Source: Fusicatenibacter sp.
GTDB taxonomy: Bacteria > Bacillota > Clostridia > Lachnospirales > Lachnospiraceae
Assembly (NCBI GenBank): GCA_022766945.1
Contig: JALEOU010000074.1
Coordinates: 1 to 44,645, forward strand
Length of the DNA stretch: 44,645 nucleotides
Direction: 5' to 3'
Positions 8,579-17,921 of the stretch are shown in pieces. The translations under genes were made by a program, and so were the position numbers. Within the stretch, counting starts at the first letter, position 1, and each line of letters opens with the position of its first letter. The notes below the pieces were generated by a model. That model had not been told where the DNA came from and ran no database searches. It saw nothing but the letters and a program-made list of their open reading frames with translations.

Positions 8579-9802
8579 TTATAAATTCGGTCTTACAATC
8601 TTAGGTGCGAATCCGGCATCCTTGAGCGCCTTGACGATCCGGTTTTTGTGTTCTGTGCCGAATGCCTCCATCGTAATCTTCAGCTCTACTGCCGCATTAC
8701 GGTTTGTAGAGAAGAATTGATTGTGATCCAGCTTGATGACATTTCCGTTCTCTTCTGCAATGACCTGGGACACACGCACCAGTTCACCCGGTTTATCCGG
8801 AAGCAGAACCGATACTGTGAAAATACGGTCTCTCTGAATCAGACCATTCTGCACAACGCTGGACATGGTAATCACATCCATGTTTCCGCCGCTTAGAATC
8901 GAAACAATTTTCTTTCCCTTTACATCCAGGTGTTTCAGCGCGGCAACGGTAAGAAGGCCGGAGTTTTCTACGATCATTTTATGGTTTTCCACCATATCCA
9001 AAAACGCAACGATCAGCTCATCATCTTCCACTGTGATGATTTCGTCCAGATTTTTCTGGACATACGGAAAGATTTTAGAACCCGGTGTCTGAACCGCGGT
9101 ACCGTCTGCAATTGTGCTGACCGGAGAGACTGTCGTCACTTTTCCATTTGCAATGGAGGCTTTCATGCAGGCTGCGCCTGCTGGTTCCACACCGATCACC
9201 CTGATCGTTGGTTTCAACAGTTTTGCCAGAGTGGAAACGCCGGTTGCCAGTCCGCCTCCGCCGATCGGAACCAGAATATAGTCAACCAGCGGCAGTTCCT
9301 GAATAATCTCCATGGCGATTGTTCCCTGCCCTGTGGCAACTGTCAGATCATCAAAAGGATGAATGAACGTATAGCCATGTTCTTCTGCCAGTTCATATGC
9401 TTTTGCACACGCTTCATCATAGACATTTCCGTGCAGTACAACTTCTGCCCCGTAGCTTTGCGTTCTCTCAACCTTGATGAGAGGTGTTGTTGTCGGCATA
9501 ACAATCACTGCCTTGGAGCCAAAACATTTTGCCGCATAAGCCACACCCTGCGCATGATTTCCTGCTGATGCTGTAATTAAGCCCTTCGCACGCTCTTCCT
9601 CGCTCAATGTACTGATTTTATAATAAGCACCGCGAAGTTTATATGCTCCGGTAAACTGCATGTTTTCCGGTTTCAGATATACCTTGTTTCCCGTCTGCTC
9701 ACTGAAATGAGCACTGTAGACCAGTTTTGTCTCCTGTGTCACCCGTTTCACAATTTCAGATGCTTCCTCAAATTTCGGAAGTGTCAGCATCTCTTCTTCC
9801 AT
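8579..9802 (-). CDS. ilvA: Threonine dehydratase (threonine ammonia-lyase), ACT-containing
   Basis: A 407-residue PLP enzyme that converts threonine to 2-oxobutyrate and ammonia. The PLP lysine is in FTGAYKLRGAYYKI, the phosphate-binding glycine loop is PIGGGGLATG, and SAGNHAQGVA is the substrate loop. After the catalytic domain (about 1-325) comes a single ACT-type domain (about 330-407, FTVSVLLPDKPGELVRVSQVI), the layout of the roughly 400-residue class rather than the 510-residue E. coli IlvA. It could act in isoleucine synthesis or threonine fermentation. I start at the ATG at 9802, seven bases after GAGGAG; the frame continues only to a TTG at 9808. Confidence 0.9.
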   Translation of the reverse strand: MEEEMLTLPKFEEASEIVKRVTQETKLVYSAHFSEQTGNKVYLKPENMQFTGAYKLRGAYYKISTLSEEERAKGLITASAGNHAQGVAYAAKCFGSKAVIVMPTTTPLIKVERTQSYGAEVVLHGNVYDEACAKAYELAEEHGYTFIHPFDDLTVATGQGTIAMEIIQELPLVDYILVPIGGGGLATGVSTLAKLLKPTIRVIGVEPAGAACMKASIANGKVTTVSPVSTIADGTAVQTPGSKIFPYVQKNLDEIITVEDDELIVAFLDMVENHKMIVENSGLLTVAALKHLDVKGKKIVSILSGGNMDVITMSSVVQNGLIQRDRIFTVSVLLPDKPGELVRVSQVIAEENGNVIKLDHNQFFSTNRNAAVELKITMEAFGTEHKNRIVKALKDAGFAPKIVRPNL

Positions 9803-9884
9803 AATCAATCTCCTCGTCTTTCGTCTTATCCGGTGCTTTTACCTATTGTGTGAGCACCGTTTTTATCATACTTTGTTCTGTATC

Positions 9885-10823
9885 TCAGCTTTTTTCCGGA
9901 ATATCAAACAGGGCATTTACAAACTGCTCTGAATTGAATTTCTGCAGGTCATTGATGCTTTCTCCGACACCGATATATTTTACCGGGATATCGAGTTCAG
10001 ACTGAATCGCTACCGCAATTCCGCCCTTGGCTGTACCGTCAAGTTTTGTGAGAATAATACCGGTCACATTAGCCACCTCCGCAAACTGACGCGCCTGCTG
10101 CAGCGCATTCTGACCTGTAGTTCCATCCAGAACCACCAGTGTCTCCAGATACGCCTCCGGATACTCTTTTTCCAGAATCCGATAGATCTTGTGAAGCTCA
10201 TCCATCAGATTTTTTTTATTGTGCAGACGTCCAGCCGTATCACAAATCAGCACATCTGCATTTCTCGCCTTTGCAGCAGCCACCGCATCATAGACAACAG
10301 AAGCAGGGTCTGCGCCGTTTTGTCCGCCGATAATATCCACGCCAGCTCTGTTGGCCCACTCAGTAAGCTGTTCACCCGCTGCCGCACGGAAAGTATCAGC
10401 TGCCGCCAGCACAACTTTCTTTCCCTGGTCTTTGAGGATTCCTGCAAGTTTCCCGACCGATGTCGTTTTTCCCACACCATTGACTCCAATCACCAGAATC
10501 ACAGATTTACGGTTTTCAAACTCATATGCGGTATCTCCTACATCCATCTGTTTCTTGATACTCTCAATCAGCAGATGTTTACACTCTGCCGGATCTTTAA
10601 TATGTTCTTCGGCTACGCGCTCTTTGAGATGGCTGATAATTTTTGTCGTCGTGTTGATTCCGATATCTCCCATGACGAGAATCTCTTCGATTTCCTCATA
10701 AAAATCATCATCAATACTGGAATATCCGCTGAAAATGGAATCAATCCCCGATACAATACTGTCCCGCGTTTTTGCAAGTCCTTTTACTAGACGCTTAAAA
10801 AATCCCACTTTCTCCTCCGCCAT
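9885..10823 (-). CDS. ftsY: SRP receptor GTPase FtsY
   Basis: A 312-residue SRP receptor that docks Ffh-ribosome complexes at the membrane. N domain at about 1-95, then the GTPase domain with GVNGVGKTTSVGKLAG, DTAGR and TKLDGTAKGG. It lacks the long acidic N-terminal A domain of E. coli FtsY and starts with a short amphipathic segment (GFFKRLVKGLAKTRDS), as in other Firmicutes, which probably contacts lipid. It follows smc by 63 bases and has an AAGGAGG site. rnc-smc-ftsY is a standard cluster. Confidence 0.95.
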   Translation of the reverse strand: MAEEKVGFFKRLVKGLAKTRDSIVSGIDSIFSGYSSIDDDFYEEIEEILVMGDIGINTTTKIISHLKERVAEEHIKDPAECKHLLIESIKKQMDVGDTAYEFENRKSVILVIGVNGVGKTTSVGKLAGILKDQGKKVVLAAADTFRAAAGEQLTEWANRAGVDIIGGQNGADPASVVYDAVAAAKARNADVLICDTAGRLHNKKNLMDELHKIYRILEKEYPEAYLETLVVLDGTTGQNALQQARQFAEVANVTGIILTKLDGTAKGGIAVAIQSELDIPVKYIGVGESINDLQKFNSEQFVNALFDIPEKS

Positions 10824-10886
10824 GTGTGTTCGCCTCCTTTATATTTGCAGCGCAAAATAATCATAACCATTTTATCCCATTCAGAT

Positions 10887-13800
10887 CTATTTGTCCAGTT
10901 CTCCTTCAATCAGATCCACAGAAACAAGCGTGGAAATTCCTTTTTCCTGCATGGTAATCCCATACAGACGGTCGGCTGCTGTCATTGTTCCGCGTCGATG
11001 AGTGATCACGATAAACTGTGTGTTTTTCGTCAGTCTGTGAAGATACTGGGCAAACCGGGTGACATTCGAATCGTCCAACGCAGCCTCAATTTCATCCAGA
11101 AGGCAAAACGGCGAAGGTTTCAGATTCTGAATTGCAAAAAGCAGCGCAATTGCTGTCAGTGCTTTTTCTCCTCCTGACAGCTGCATCATATTCTGCAGTT
11201 TTTTGCCTGGTGGCTGAGAAATGATTCGGATGCCCGCTTCCAGCACATCCGCATCCTCCTCCAGTTCCAGAGTACCTTTTCCGCCTCCGAAAAGCTGTCG
11301 GAATACGCGGTCAAACTCTGCACGGATCTCGGAGAATTTTTCTGTAAACTGTCTGCGCATTCCGGCATCCAGCTCGTCAATAATTCCCTGCAGCGTCTCT
11401 GCCGCTTTCACAAGATCCAAATGCTGAGCACCCAAAAATGCGTGACGTTCCGAAACTTCTTTGTATTCTTCAATTGCATTCACATTGACAGAGCCAAGTT
11501 TTCGAATTGCCTCTTTTACCTCGGCAATCTGACGACGTATGGCATTTCGATCCGGTATTTCCTCCATCCGGTATTCCGATGCATGCCCCGGGGTAATCTC
11601 ATATTCTTCCCACAGATAGGCGGTCTGACTTTCCCTTGTTTCTTCCAGCTTTTCTTTCTGAGAGTTCAAACGGAAGCACTCCTTGTCCATCAGACTTATA
11701 TGTGCGGAGAGTTCATCTCTTTTCTCAAAAAATTCCTTATGGCTGGAATTCAAAATCTCTTTTTGCCTGTTATATTCCTCAATGCGAGAATTCTCTTCTT
11801 CTCTGGCTGCGTCAGCTGCTTCAATCGCCGTTTTCAGCTCCAGAATCCGGTTCTCTTTTTCCACTGCTTCCAGTCTTTCTGCAATGGCCTTTTCTTCCAT
11901 CTCTTTCTTCTCAGCAGACAGTTTTTCCATTTCTTCCGCCAAACGCTTTCTGTTCTCTTTCAAAAAGCCATTTTTCTGAGACAGATTGGCAAAGCGCAGC
12001 CTGATTTCTTCCACCGTTTTCTGTGTCCTGGCTTCCAACAGACGTCTCTGATCTATTTGCTCTTCTGTTTTTTCGATCAACTCCTGAAGCTTCTCTTCGC
12101 GGTTCTGGGATTCCAGGACCTCCTGCTCAATTTCTTTCCGGCTCTGCTTAATTTCATTGATCTGCTGCTCAATCTCCAGTCCTTCCTTTTGTATAGAAGT
12201 ATAATCGCTTCGGATTTCCAGGGTTTTCTCCCGGACTTTCTCCATATTCAGTCTTGTCGTATTCTGATCAAGATACTGCTTCTGAAGTTTTTCATTCAAC
12301 TCCGTTCGCAGATCACGCAGCTCATTTCGTTTCTTCCGGTTCTCATCCATCTGGATCTGCATCTGATCCATTTCCTTTTTCAGATTCCGGACACTGCTCT
12401 CAAGCTCTTCAATTTCTCTCCTTCTTCCAAGCAGATTGCTGTTATTTCGGAAGGAACCTCCGGTCATAGAGCCACCCGGGCTTAAGAGTTCCCCTTCCAG
12501 CGTCACCATGCGAAGAGACTGACGGTATTTTCTCTGTATCACAATCGCATGGTCAATCGTATCTACCACCAGTGTTTTCCCGAGGAGATGATTGACCAGT
12601 CCTTCGTAAAGAGGCTCATAATCTACCAGGGCGGATGCAATGCCAAGAACCCCCTGTTCTCTTTTCGCCTCCTCATTGACCGATGCCTTCTTTCCCCGCA
12701 TACTCGTCAGCGGAAGGAACGTCGCACGCCCATAATGACCTTTTTTCAGGTATTCAATCAAGTACTTTGCTGTTGTCTCATTGTCTGTGACAATATTCTG
12801 AATGCTGCCGCCAAGCGCTGTTTCAATCGCTGTTTCAAAACGTTTTTCTGCCTGGATCAGATCAGCTACCACACCATGAATCCCAGGATTCCGGTCTCTT
12901 AATTCCATTACCTTACGGATACTGTTTCCATAACCGTCATAGCGTTCCGTAATATTTTTCAGCGACTCCAGCCGGGAAGCTTCCCGGTGATAAGCGCTCT
13001 GCCCTGCTTCCATCTGGCGCATCTGTCCGGATAATACCCCTGAAATTTTCCCAATCTCAAGATCCGCTTTATCATAAGACGCTTTCAGTTCTTTTACACT
13101 TGCTTCGATCCGATCATTTTCTTTCTGCAGATCACGCATCTGTCCGGACTGCTCTGTTTCACTGGTTTTCAGGTGTAACAGCTTCTGGCTCAATTCCGAC
13201 TTACGAATCCCAATCTGCTCAAGCATCGCATCATATCGCTGTATTTTACCTTTTGTAGATGCTCTTCGATTCAGCAGCCCGATAATCTCGCTTTTGCTCT
13301 CGTCTTCCAGGTTCATCAGCTCCTGCAGTTCCCTCTGCTGACTCTTCAGAAGTTCCTCTGTGACCTCCTGCTCTCTGGATGTCTCCTTTAGCTTTTCACG
13401 CAGCTCTTCCTGCTCTGTTTGATAGCCCTGGCTGGAGGATGTCTTTTCCTCCAGTTCCTGTTGGAGCACTTCCATCCGATTCCGATAGTGCTCATCATTC
13501 ATCCTCAAAGCATGAATCTGCTCCTGCAGCACCTGTATCTGGTTTTCCAGCTGCTGACGCCTGAGCGCATTCTCTCCAGCCTGATCGCGTGCAGCAAGAA
13601 TCGTCTGGTCCAGGCTTTCCTGTTCCTGTTCCAGACGCTCATATTCCTGCTTTGTGTGTTCAAAAGCTGATTTTGTCTCTTCCAGTTCCTCGTTTGCAGC
13701 GGAAAAACGTTCCTCCACCTTTGTCATTTCCAGACGGATCCGTTCCATCTCCATGAGAAACATATTGACATCCAGTATTTTTAACTCTTCTTTTTTCTTT

Positions 13801-14447
13801 AAATAAATTTTGGCCGTCTCTGACTGCTTTTCAAGCGGACCAAGCTGCCGGGTGAGTTCCTGTAAAATGTCATTGACACGAACCAGGTTCTGCTGCTCTT
13901 CCGCAAGCTTTTTCTCGGTTACTGCTTTTCTTCTCTTGAACTTTACAATTCCGGCTGCTTCGTCAAAAAGTTCCCTGCGCTCTTCCGGTTTTCCGCTTAA
14001 GATCTTATCAATCTGTCCCTGTCCGATAATCGAATATCCTTCTTTTCCGATACCCGTATCATAAAACAGTTCATTAATGTCTTTCAGACGGCAGGCTGAT
14101 CCATTCATCAGATATTCACTCTCCCCGGAGCGATACAGACGCCTGGTCACTGTTACTTCCTCATAATCCACATTCAATTTATGATCCGAATTATCAAGCG
14201 TAATTGCCACAGAAGCAAATCCCAGCGGTTTTCTGGTCTCTGTTCCGGAAAAAATGACATCCTGCATATTACCGCCGCGCAGTTGTTTTGCGCTCTGCTC
14301 ACCAAGAACCCATCGAACTGCATCACCTACATTGCTCTTTCCGCTGCCATTTGGTCCCACAATCGCCGTAATACCATCGTGGAACTGGAGTGTCATTTTG
14401 TTCGCAAAGGATTTGAATCCCTGCATTTCAATGGATTTTAAATACAT
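10887..14447 (-). CDS. smc: Chromosome segregation ATPase SMC
   Basis: An 1186-residue SMC protein, the core of the SMC-ScpA-ScpB condensin that loads at the origin region and organises the chromosome. The N-terminal head has Walker A GPNGSGKSN followed by the R-loop (QSAKQLRGG). Long coiled coils (about 165-490 and 680-1010) flank a hinge at about 510-660. The C-terminal head has the ABC signature QLSGGEKALTAIALLF and Walker B with catalytic glutamate (FCLLDEIEAALDD). Full length for the family. The start is three bases after the rnc stop, and its AGGTGA site overlaps the rnc 3' end. Confidence 0.97.
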   Translation of the reverse strand: MYLKSIEMQGFKSFANKMTLQFHDGITAIVGPNGSGKSNVGDAVRWVLGEQSAKQLRGGNMQDVIFSGTETRKPLGFASVAITLDNSDHKLNVDYEEVTVTRRLYRSGESEYLMNGSACRLKDINELFYDTGIGKEGYSIIGQGQIDKILSGKPEERRELFDEAAGIVKFKRRKAVTEKKLAEEQQNLVRVNDILQELTRQLGPLEKQSETAKIYLKKKEELKILDVNMFLMEMERIRLEMTKVEERFSAANEELEETKSAFEHTKQEYERLEQEQESLDQTILAARDQAGENALRRQQLENQIQVLQEQIHALRMNDEHYRNRMEVLQQELEEKTSSSQGYQTEQEELREKLKETSREQEVTEELLKSQQRELQELMNLEDESKSEIIGLLNRRASTKGKIQRYDAMLEQIGIRKSELSQKLLHLKTSETEQSGQMRDLQKENDRIEASVKELKASYDKADLEIGKISGVLSGQMRQMEAGQSAYHREASRLESLKNITERYDGYGNSIRKVMELRDRNPGIHGVVADLIQAEKRFETAIETALGGSIQNIVTDNETTAKYLIEYLKKGHYGRATFLPLTSMRGKKASVNEEAKREQGVLGIASALVDYEPLYEGLVNHLLGKTLVVDTIDHAIVIQRKYRQSLRMVTLEGELLSPGGSMTGGSFRNNSNLLGRRREIEELESSVRNLKKEMDQMQIQMDENRKKRNELRDLRTELNEKLQKQYLDQNTTRLNMEKVREKTLEIRSDYTSIQKEGLEIEQQINEIKQSRKEIEQEVLESQNREEKLQELIEKTEEQIDQRRLLEARTQKTVEEIRLRFANLSQKNGFLKENRKRLAEEMEKLSAEKKEMEEKAIAERLEAVEKENRILELKTAIEAADAAREEENSRIEEYNRQKEILNSSHKEFFEKRDELSAHISLMDKECFRLNSQKEKLEETRESQTAYLWEEYEITPGHASEYRMEEIPDRNAIRRQIAEVKEAIRKLGSVNVNAIEEYKEVSERHAFLGAQHLDLVKAAETLQGIIDELDAGMRRQFTEKFSEIRAEFDRVFRQLFGGGKGTLELEEDADVLEAGIRIISQPPGKKLQNMMQLSGGEKALTAIALLFAIQNLKPSPFCLLDEIEAALDDSNVTRFAQYLHRLTKNTQFIVITHRRGTMTAADRLYGITMQEKGISTLVSVDLIEGELDK

Positions 14448-14450
14448 AAC

Positions 14451-15149
14451 TCACCTGCTCATATTTTTACAGTTCAGGATCGCATTATATGCTGCCTGCT
14501 GTTCTGCTGCTTTTTTGGTTCTGCCGCTGCCTGTTCCAAGTGCATAATCACCCACGCTGACCTGCGCGCAAAAATTTTTGTCATGATCCGGACCTTCTTC
14601 TTTTACAATCTGATAAATTATGTCCTGATCCGTTTCGCCCTGAATCATTTCCTGAAGTATTGTCTTACTGTCATGAAAAAGCTGCTTATGCTCAGCGTCA
14701 TTGAGCACATAACTCAGAACAAACCGCTTTGCCTCGTCAAATCCGCCATCCAGAAAAATCGCGCCAATCGTCGCTTCCATCGCATCGGACACAATCGAAT
14801 CCCGATATCTTCCTCCGGTCGCTTCTTCCCCTTTTCCCAAAAGCAGATAAGATCCCAGATTGATCTCCCTGGCGCAATATGCCAGCGCCGGTTCACATAC
14901 CAGGCTGGCTCTTTTTTTAGTCATCTCTCCTTCCGGAAGACGTGGATAGGTATTGTAAAGGAACTCACTGGACACAACCTCCAACACTGCATCCCCTAAA
15001 AATTCCAGGCGTTCGTTGCACGCCAATCGCTCCATATGGTGCTCATTGGCGTAGGAAGAATGGCGCATTGCCATCTCCAAAAGTCCGAAGTCACGAAAGC
15101 GGTACTGAATGCTGCTTTCCAATTCCTTCAGTTTATCGATATTATTCAT
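14451..15149 (-). CDS. rnc: Ribonuclease III
   Basis: A 232-residue double-strand-specific RNase that processes rRNA precursors and structured mRNAs. The catalytic signature NERLEFLGDAVLE is at about residues 44-56, with the second acidic patch DAMEATIGAIFLDGG near 120. A double-stranded RNA-binding domain occupies about 155-228 and ends in the typical KKAAEQQAAYNAIL. The nearest Shine-Dalgarno-like run (AGGAAGGACAGG) is unusually far, about 14 bases from the ATG, so initiation may be weak. It lies directly upstream of smc. Confidence 0.95.
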   Translation of the reverse strand: MNNIDKLKELESSIQYRFRDFGLLEMAMRHSSYANEHHMERLACNERLEFLGDAVLEVVSSEFLYNTYPRLPEGEMTKKRASLVCEPALAYCAREINLGSYLLLGKGEEATGGRYRDSIVSDAMEATIGAIFLDGGFDEAKRFVLSYVLNDAEHKQLFHDSKTILQEMIQGETDQDIIYQIVKEEGPDHDKNFCAQVSVGDYALGTGSGRTKKAAEQQAAYNAILNCKNMSR

Positions 15150-15190
15150 TTTATTATAAATAACCTGTCCTTCCTCATTAATCTCTGATT

Positions 15191-15251
15191 CAAAGGAAAA
15201 GGACTGCTCCCTCTTATTGCCAACCGCTCATTCTTTGGAAACAGCCCCTTT
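15191..15251 (-). terminator. Possible terminator or attenuator between acpP and rnc
   Basis: On the minus transcript AAAAGGGGCTG near 15250 can pair imperfectly with CAGTCCTTTTCC near 15195, with a loop of about 35 bases and a broken U-rich end. It occupies the 105-base gap after acpP. Weak; read-through into rnc is likely. Confidence 0.35.
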
Positions 15252-15254
15252 TCA

Positions 15255-15485
15255 TTATCCAATTACTTTCTTAATCTGTTCTACCGCATCTCCAACGGAA
15301 ACCAGCCCCTGCGCTTCCTCCGATCCCAGATCGATATCAAAAATTTCCTCGATTCCCATAATAATCTGAAACACATCCAGGGAATCCGCTTCAAGATCAT
15401 CTACAAACGTGGTTTCCAGCGTAATTTCATCCTTATCTACATTCAGCACGTCTGCTATAATCTCAGTCAACTTCTCAAATTCCAT
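15255..15485 (-). CDS. acpP: Acyl carrier protein (fatty-acid synthesis locus)
   Basis: A 76-residue acyl carrier protein that carries growing acyl chains on a phosphopantetheine arm. The attachment serine is in LEADSLDVFQ, a variant of the usual DSLD(T/S)VE motif with Phe-Gln after Val. The ATG at 15485 has GGGAGGT upstream and overlaps the last 11 bases of plsX. Longer in-frame readings run antisense-free into plsX but lack this site. The plsX-acpP-rnc order supports a housekeeping fatty-acid role. A second, more canonical carrier protein lies at 34475-34708. Confidence 0.9.
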   Translation of the reverse strand: MEFEKLTEIIADVLNVDKDEITLETTFVDDLEADSLDVFQIIMGIEEIFDIDLGSEEAQGLVSVGDAVEQIKKVIG

Positions 15486-16512
15486 CTTGCTGTACCTCCC
15501 TGCTGTCGTACTCAAGGAGATGTTCCTGCACTTTCTGATTAATCTGCTGTTCTGTAAATGTGATACACTGAAGAATGGAATTCTTAAACTCATTTGCCCT
15601 GGAGTTTCCATGGGTTTTTACAACCAGCCCTTTCAGGCCAAGAAGCGGAGCCCCTCCATACTGGCTGGCATCAAATGATTTCAGTGTTTCTTTTAAGGCC
15701 GGCTTTACCAGAAGCGCTCCGATTTTGCTCCGCAGTGAAGTCATCATGCCCTCTTTCACCTTGGCAATCAAAGTAGCTCCAACACCTTCATACAGCTTCA
15801 GGATCACATTTCCCACAAACGCTTCGCAGACAATCACATCTGCGGCGCCCTGAGGAATCTCTCTTGCTTCGATACTTCCAACAAAGTTGATCAACGGATT
15901 GGCTTTCAGCAGCGGATAGGTCTCTTTTACAAGAGCATTTCCCTTTTCTTCCTCCACACCAATATTAACAATCGCTACACGCGGTTTCTTCACGCCCATC
16001 ACATGTTCCATATAGATCGATCCCATCATGGCAAACTGAACCAGATGAGAAGGACGCGCATCCACATTCGCCCCACAGTCAATCAACAGGGAAACTCCGT
16101 CTTTGGTAGGAATCAGCGGAGCCAACGGGGGACGCTCCACACCCTTGATTCTTCCGACAATCGTCTGTCCGCCTACCAGAACCGCTCCTGTACTTCCTGA
16201 CGATACAATTGCATCTGCCTGTCCATGACGAATCAGATTCATCCCTACTACGATTGACGAATCTTTTTTCTGCCGAATCGCCTTCACCGGCGGCTCTCCT
16301 GTCTCGATCACCTCTGTGGCCGGTATGATTTCGATACGATCTTTCGGATATGTGTATTTTTCAAGTTCGCTGCTGATAACATCCGGTTTTCCGACCAGCG
16401 CCACCTGTACACGAGGATTTTCATTTACAGCATCCACCGCACCCTTGACCGGTTCAACGGGAGCATAATCACCACCCATGGCATCAACCGCAACTTTTAC
16501 CAGATCACTCAT
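15475..16512 (-). CDS. plsX: Phosphate acyltransferase PlsX
   Basis: A 345-residue enzyme that converts acyl-ACP and phosphate to acyl-phosphate for the PlsX/PlsY route of phospholipid synthesis. The N-terminus VKVAVDAMGGDYAP is the family hallmark; VSSGSTGAVLVGG and DCGANVDARP follow. I place the start at the ATG at 16512 (MSDLVKVAVD), preceded by AGAGGAAG; the frame is open upstream to 16689 but that region contains the promoter and is not conserved-looking. Its 3' end overlaps acpP, indicating coupling. Confidence 0.93.
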   Translation of the reverse strand: MSDLVKVAVDAMGGDYAPVEPVKGAVDAVNENPRVQVALVGKPDVISSELEKYTYPKDRIEIIPATEVIETGEPPVKAIRQKKDSSIVVGMNLIRHGQADAIVSSGSTGAVLVGGQTIVGRIKGVERPPLAPLIPTKDGVSLLIDCGANVDARPSHLVQFAMMGSIYMEHVMGVKKPRVAIVNIGVEEEKGNALVKETYPLLKANPLINFVGSIEAREIPQGAADVIVCEAFVGNVILKLYEGVGATLIAKVKEGMMTSLRSKIGALLVKPALKETLKSFDASQYGGAPLLGLKGLVVKTHGNSRANEFKNSILQCITFTEQQINQKVQEHLLEYDSREVQQDGI

Positions 16513-16585
16513 TTTTCTTCCTCTTTTCTCATCCTCTTTTCGCATATGCAAAGAGGAAATCCTTGCATACAGAGGTACTTCTATA

Positions 16586-16614
16586 ACTATACTAAAGTCT
16601 ACTGCAAAAATCAA
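16586..16614 (-). promoter_or_regulatory. Promoter of plsX-acpP
   Basis: TTGATT (16609-16614) and TATAGT (16586-16591) are 17 bases apart on the minus strand. The leader to plsX then contains an inverted repeat (TATGCAA near 16570, TTGCATA near 16546) that can fold just upstream of the ribosome site. Confidence 0.65.
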
Positions 16615-16635
16615 GTAGAAATGCTGATACGAAAT

Positions 16636-16716
16636 CAAAGCTCTGTAGGTCTTATTACTGTTCACGGGCTGATAATGCCGAGCGCTCAAACAATAACTAC
16701 GCCTTACAGAGCTTTG
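16636..16716. repeat. Long imperfect hairpin element A with TTACTGTTCA core
   Basis: An 81-base element with perfect 12-base ends (CAAAGCTCTGTA at 16636-16647 and its complement at 16705-16716). Pairing continues inward with bulges: the left arm reads TTATTACTGTTCA then CGGGC, and the right arm's complement reads AGTTATTGTTTGA then CTCGGC. It starts 10 bases after the stop codon of the glucan-binding lipoprotein gene and may terminate it, though there is no strong U tract. Its core resembles elements at 17871, 18780 and 21257. Confidence 0.6.
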
Positions 16717-16725
16717 GTTTTGTCA

Positions 16726-17688
16726 TTACGATATTCTTTTTCCGCTGGAATCCACCTGATATCCATCTACTGTCGTGTCATGAGCCATCTTGCCATTTTC
16801 CGGATTGAGATAGTACCACGCTCCGTCAACCTGGATCCAGTCTGTCTGCATCATACCATTCTCATCCATGTAATACCATTCATCACCCACGTGAATCCAA
16901 CCGGTCTGCATTGCGCCGTTCTTGTCAAAATAATACCAGTTCTCCCGTTCCTGGTACCAACCAGTCTGCATTGCACCGTCTTCATTCAGATAGTAACGTT
17001 TTTCCCCCACCGTAAGCCAGCCGGTCTGCATCACACCGTCCTCATCCAAATAATACCAGATCTCTTTTGACTGGAACCAGCCGGTTCTGATATATCCGTT
17101 TTCATCAAACGAATACCATTTGCCGGAGATTTTCTCCCATTTGGACACCGGATAGGATCCATCATATTTCTGATACCAGGTGCCATGGTCGTCGGTAATC
17201 CACTGGCCTGCCGGAACCACCGTGATCTCAGCTACGGTACTCGTCGTCATGGAAACGGAATTTCCCACCGTGTTAACCGCCACTGCATAATAATAGACCG
17301 TTCCCTCCGTCTGCGTATCCGGTGTATAGGATGCTTCTACAGCGCCTTCAATCACCGTTCCGCCTCCGTTGGAATTCACGTTATTCTTATACCACTGATA
17401 GGAAATCGTTCCATCACCTTTTACAGAAGCTTCCACATACAGCGGCTCCGCTTCGCAATTTGCTTCATATGTTGCACTCTCTGACGGATTCAAGGAAAAA
17501 ACCGGCTTTTCCAGCGAACTATCTACTTTTAAAGAATTCACATCATCCACAATTTCTACCGACTGTGATGTATTTGCCACCTCCGCGTTCCCCATCAGGC
17601 GATCCAGAATACGATCCGCAGAACACCCGCTAAACATTACAGCACAGCAAAAGCAGACTGCTATCATTTTTATCCGTTTCTTTCTCAT
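16726..17688 (-). CDS. Lipoprotein with cell-wall (glucan-binding type) repeats
   Basis: A 320-residue exported lipoprotein. The signal peptide ends in the lipobox FSGC (Cys22). Residues about 60-155 look like an Ig-like domain (GDGTISYQWYKNNVN, YTPDTQTEGTVYYYAVAVN). From about residue 160 there are seven tandem 19-22 residue repeats of the type GW-x5-WYYLDEDG-MQT, the CW_binding/choline- or glucan-binding repeat. It should sit on the outer membrane face and bind wall polymers or polysaccharide; no catalytic domain is visible. The ATG at 17688 follows AAAGGGG; a TTG one codon upstream is possible. It has its own promoter and separates rpmF from plsX, which are usually adjacent. Confidence 0.75.
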   Translation of the reverse strand: MRKKRIKMIAVCFCCAVMFSGCSADRILDRLMGNAEVANTSQSVEIVDDVNSLKVDSSLEKPVFSLNPSESATYEANCEAEPLYVEASVKGDGTISYQWYKNNVNSNGGGTVIEGAVEASYTPDTQTEGTVYYYAVAVNTVGNSVSMTTSTVAEITVVPAGQWITDDHGTWYQKYDGSYPVSKWEKISGKWYSFDENGYIRTGWFQSKEIWYYLDEDGVMQTGWLTVGEKRYYLNEDGAMQTGWYQERENWYYFDKNGAMQTGWIHVGDEWYYMDENGMMQTDWIQVDGAWYYLNPENGKMAHDTTVDGYQVDSSGKRIS

Positions 17689-17724
17689 CAAAATCTAACC
17701 CCTTTATTCTATAAATTGAAACAA

Positions 17725-17746
17725 TTCCGCATCGAAAAATGCGGAA
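17725..17746 (-). promoter_or_regulatory. Leader hairpin upstream of the glucan-binding lipoprotein
   Basis: TTCCGCAT and ATGCGGAA form a perfect 8-base stem with a 6-base loop in the roughly 100-base leader. An outer pairing (TGAAACAA 17717-17724 with TTGTTTCA 17781-17788) could enclose it. Function unknown. Confidence 0.45.
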
Positions 17747-17802
17747 GCACTGGCGAAAATGTTACAATTTCTTTTCAATATTGTTTCATTTTTCACTCAA
17801 AC

Positions 17803-17832
17803 ATTATAGCACAAACTCGGATGCTGCGTCAA
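17803..17832 (-). promoter_or_regulatory. Promoter of the glucan-binding lipoprotein gene
   Basis: TTGACG (17827-17832) and a perfect TATAAT (17803-17808) with an 18-base spacer on the minus strand. The 311-base gap 17692-18002 otherwise holds only the leader hairpin, one repeat half-site and the rpmF terminator. Confidence 0.7.
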
Positions 17833-17870
17833 TTCGTTTCACCAAAAATTCATTGCTGTTCAAATGCCTG

Positions 17871-17882
17871 GTTACTGTTCAG
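17871..17882. repeat. GTTACTGTTCAG repeat half-site B
   Basis: A single copy of the 12-base core shared with elements A, C and D. Another CTGTTCA occurs in direct orientation about 19 bases before it, but no complementary arm is seen here, so it may be a decayed copy. Confidence 0.4.
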
Positions 17883-17921
17883 AGCTGCCCGACATATGAC
17901 CCCTTCCTATCTGTCATCCAT

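Noticed and set aside
9831-9859. Inverted repeat CGGTGCT / AGCACCG between ftsY and the threonine dehydratase gene
   Set aside because: The T run follows it only on the plus strand, where no gene needs terminating; at most a leader structure.
11421-12485. 354-codon open frame on the plus strand
   Set aside because: It lies wholly antisense to the smc coiled-coil region and has a Phe/Leu/Cys-rich, low-complexity composition typical of a shadow of a Glu/Lys-rich gene.
16546-16614. FapR operator at the plsX promoter
   Set aside because: I looked for a TTAGTACC-type palindrome; only a loose AGTACC word exists, with no matching second half.
16790-17110. Periodic repeats that might suggest a CRISPR array
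   Set aside because: The period is about 60 bases and encodes the 19-22 residue glucan-binding repeats in frame; units are diverged and there are no unique spacers.
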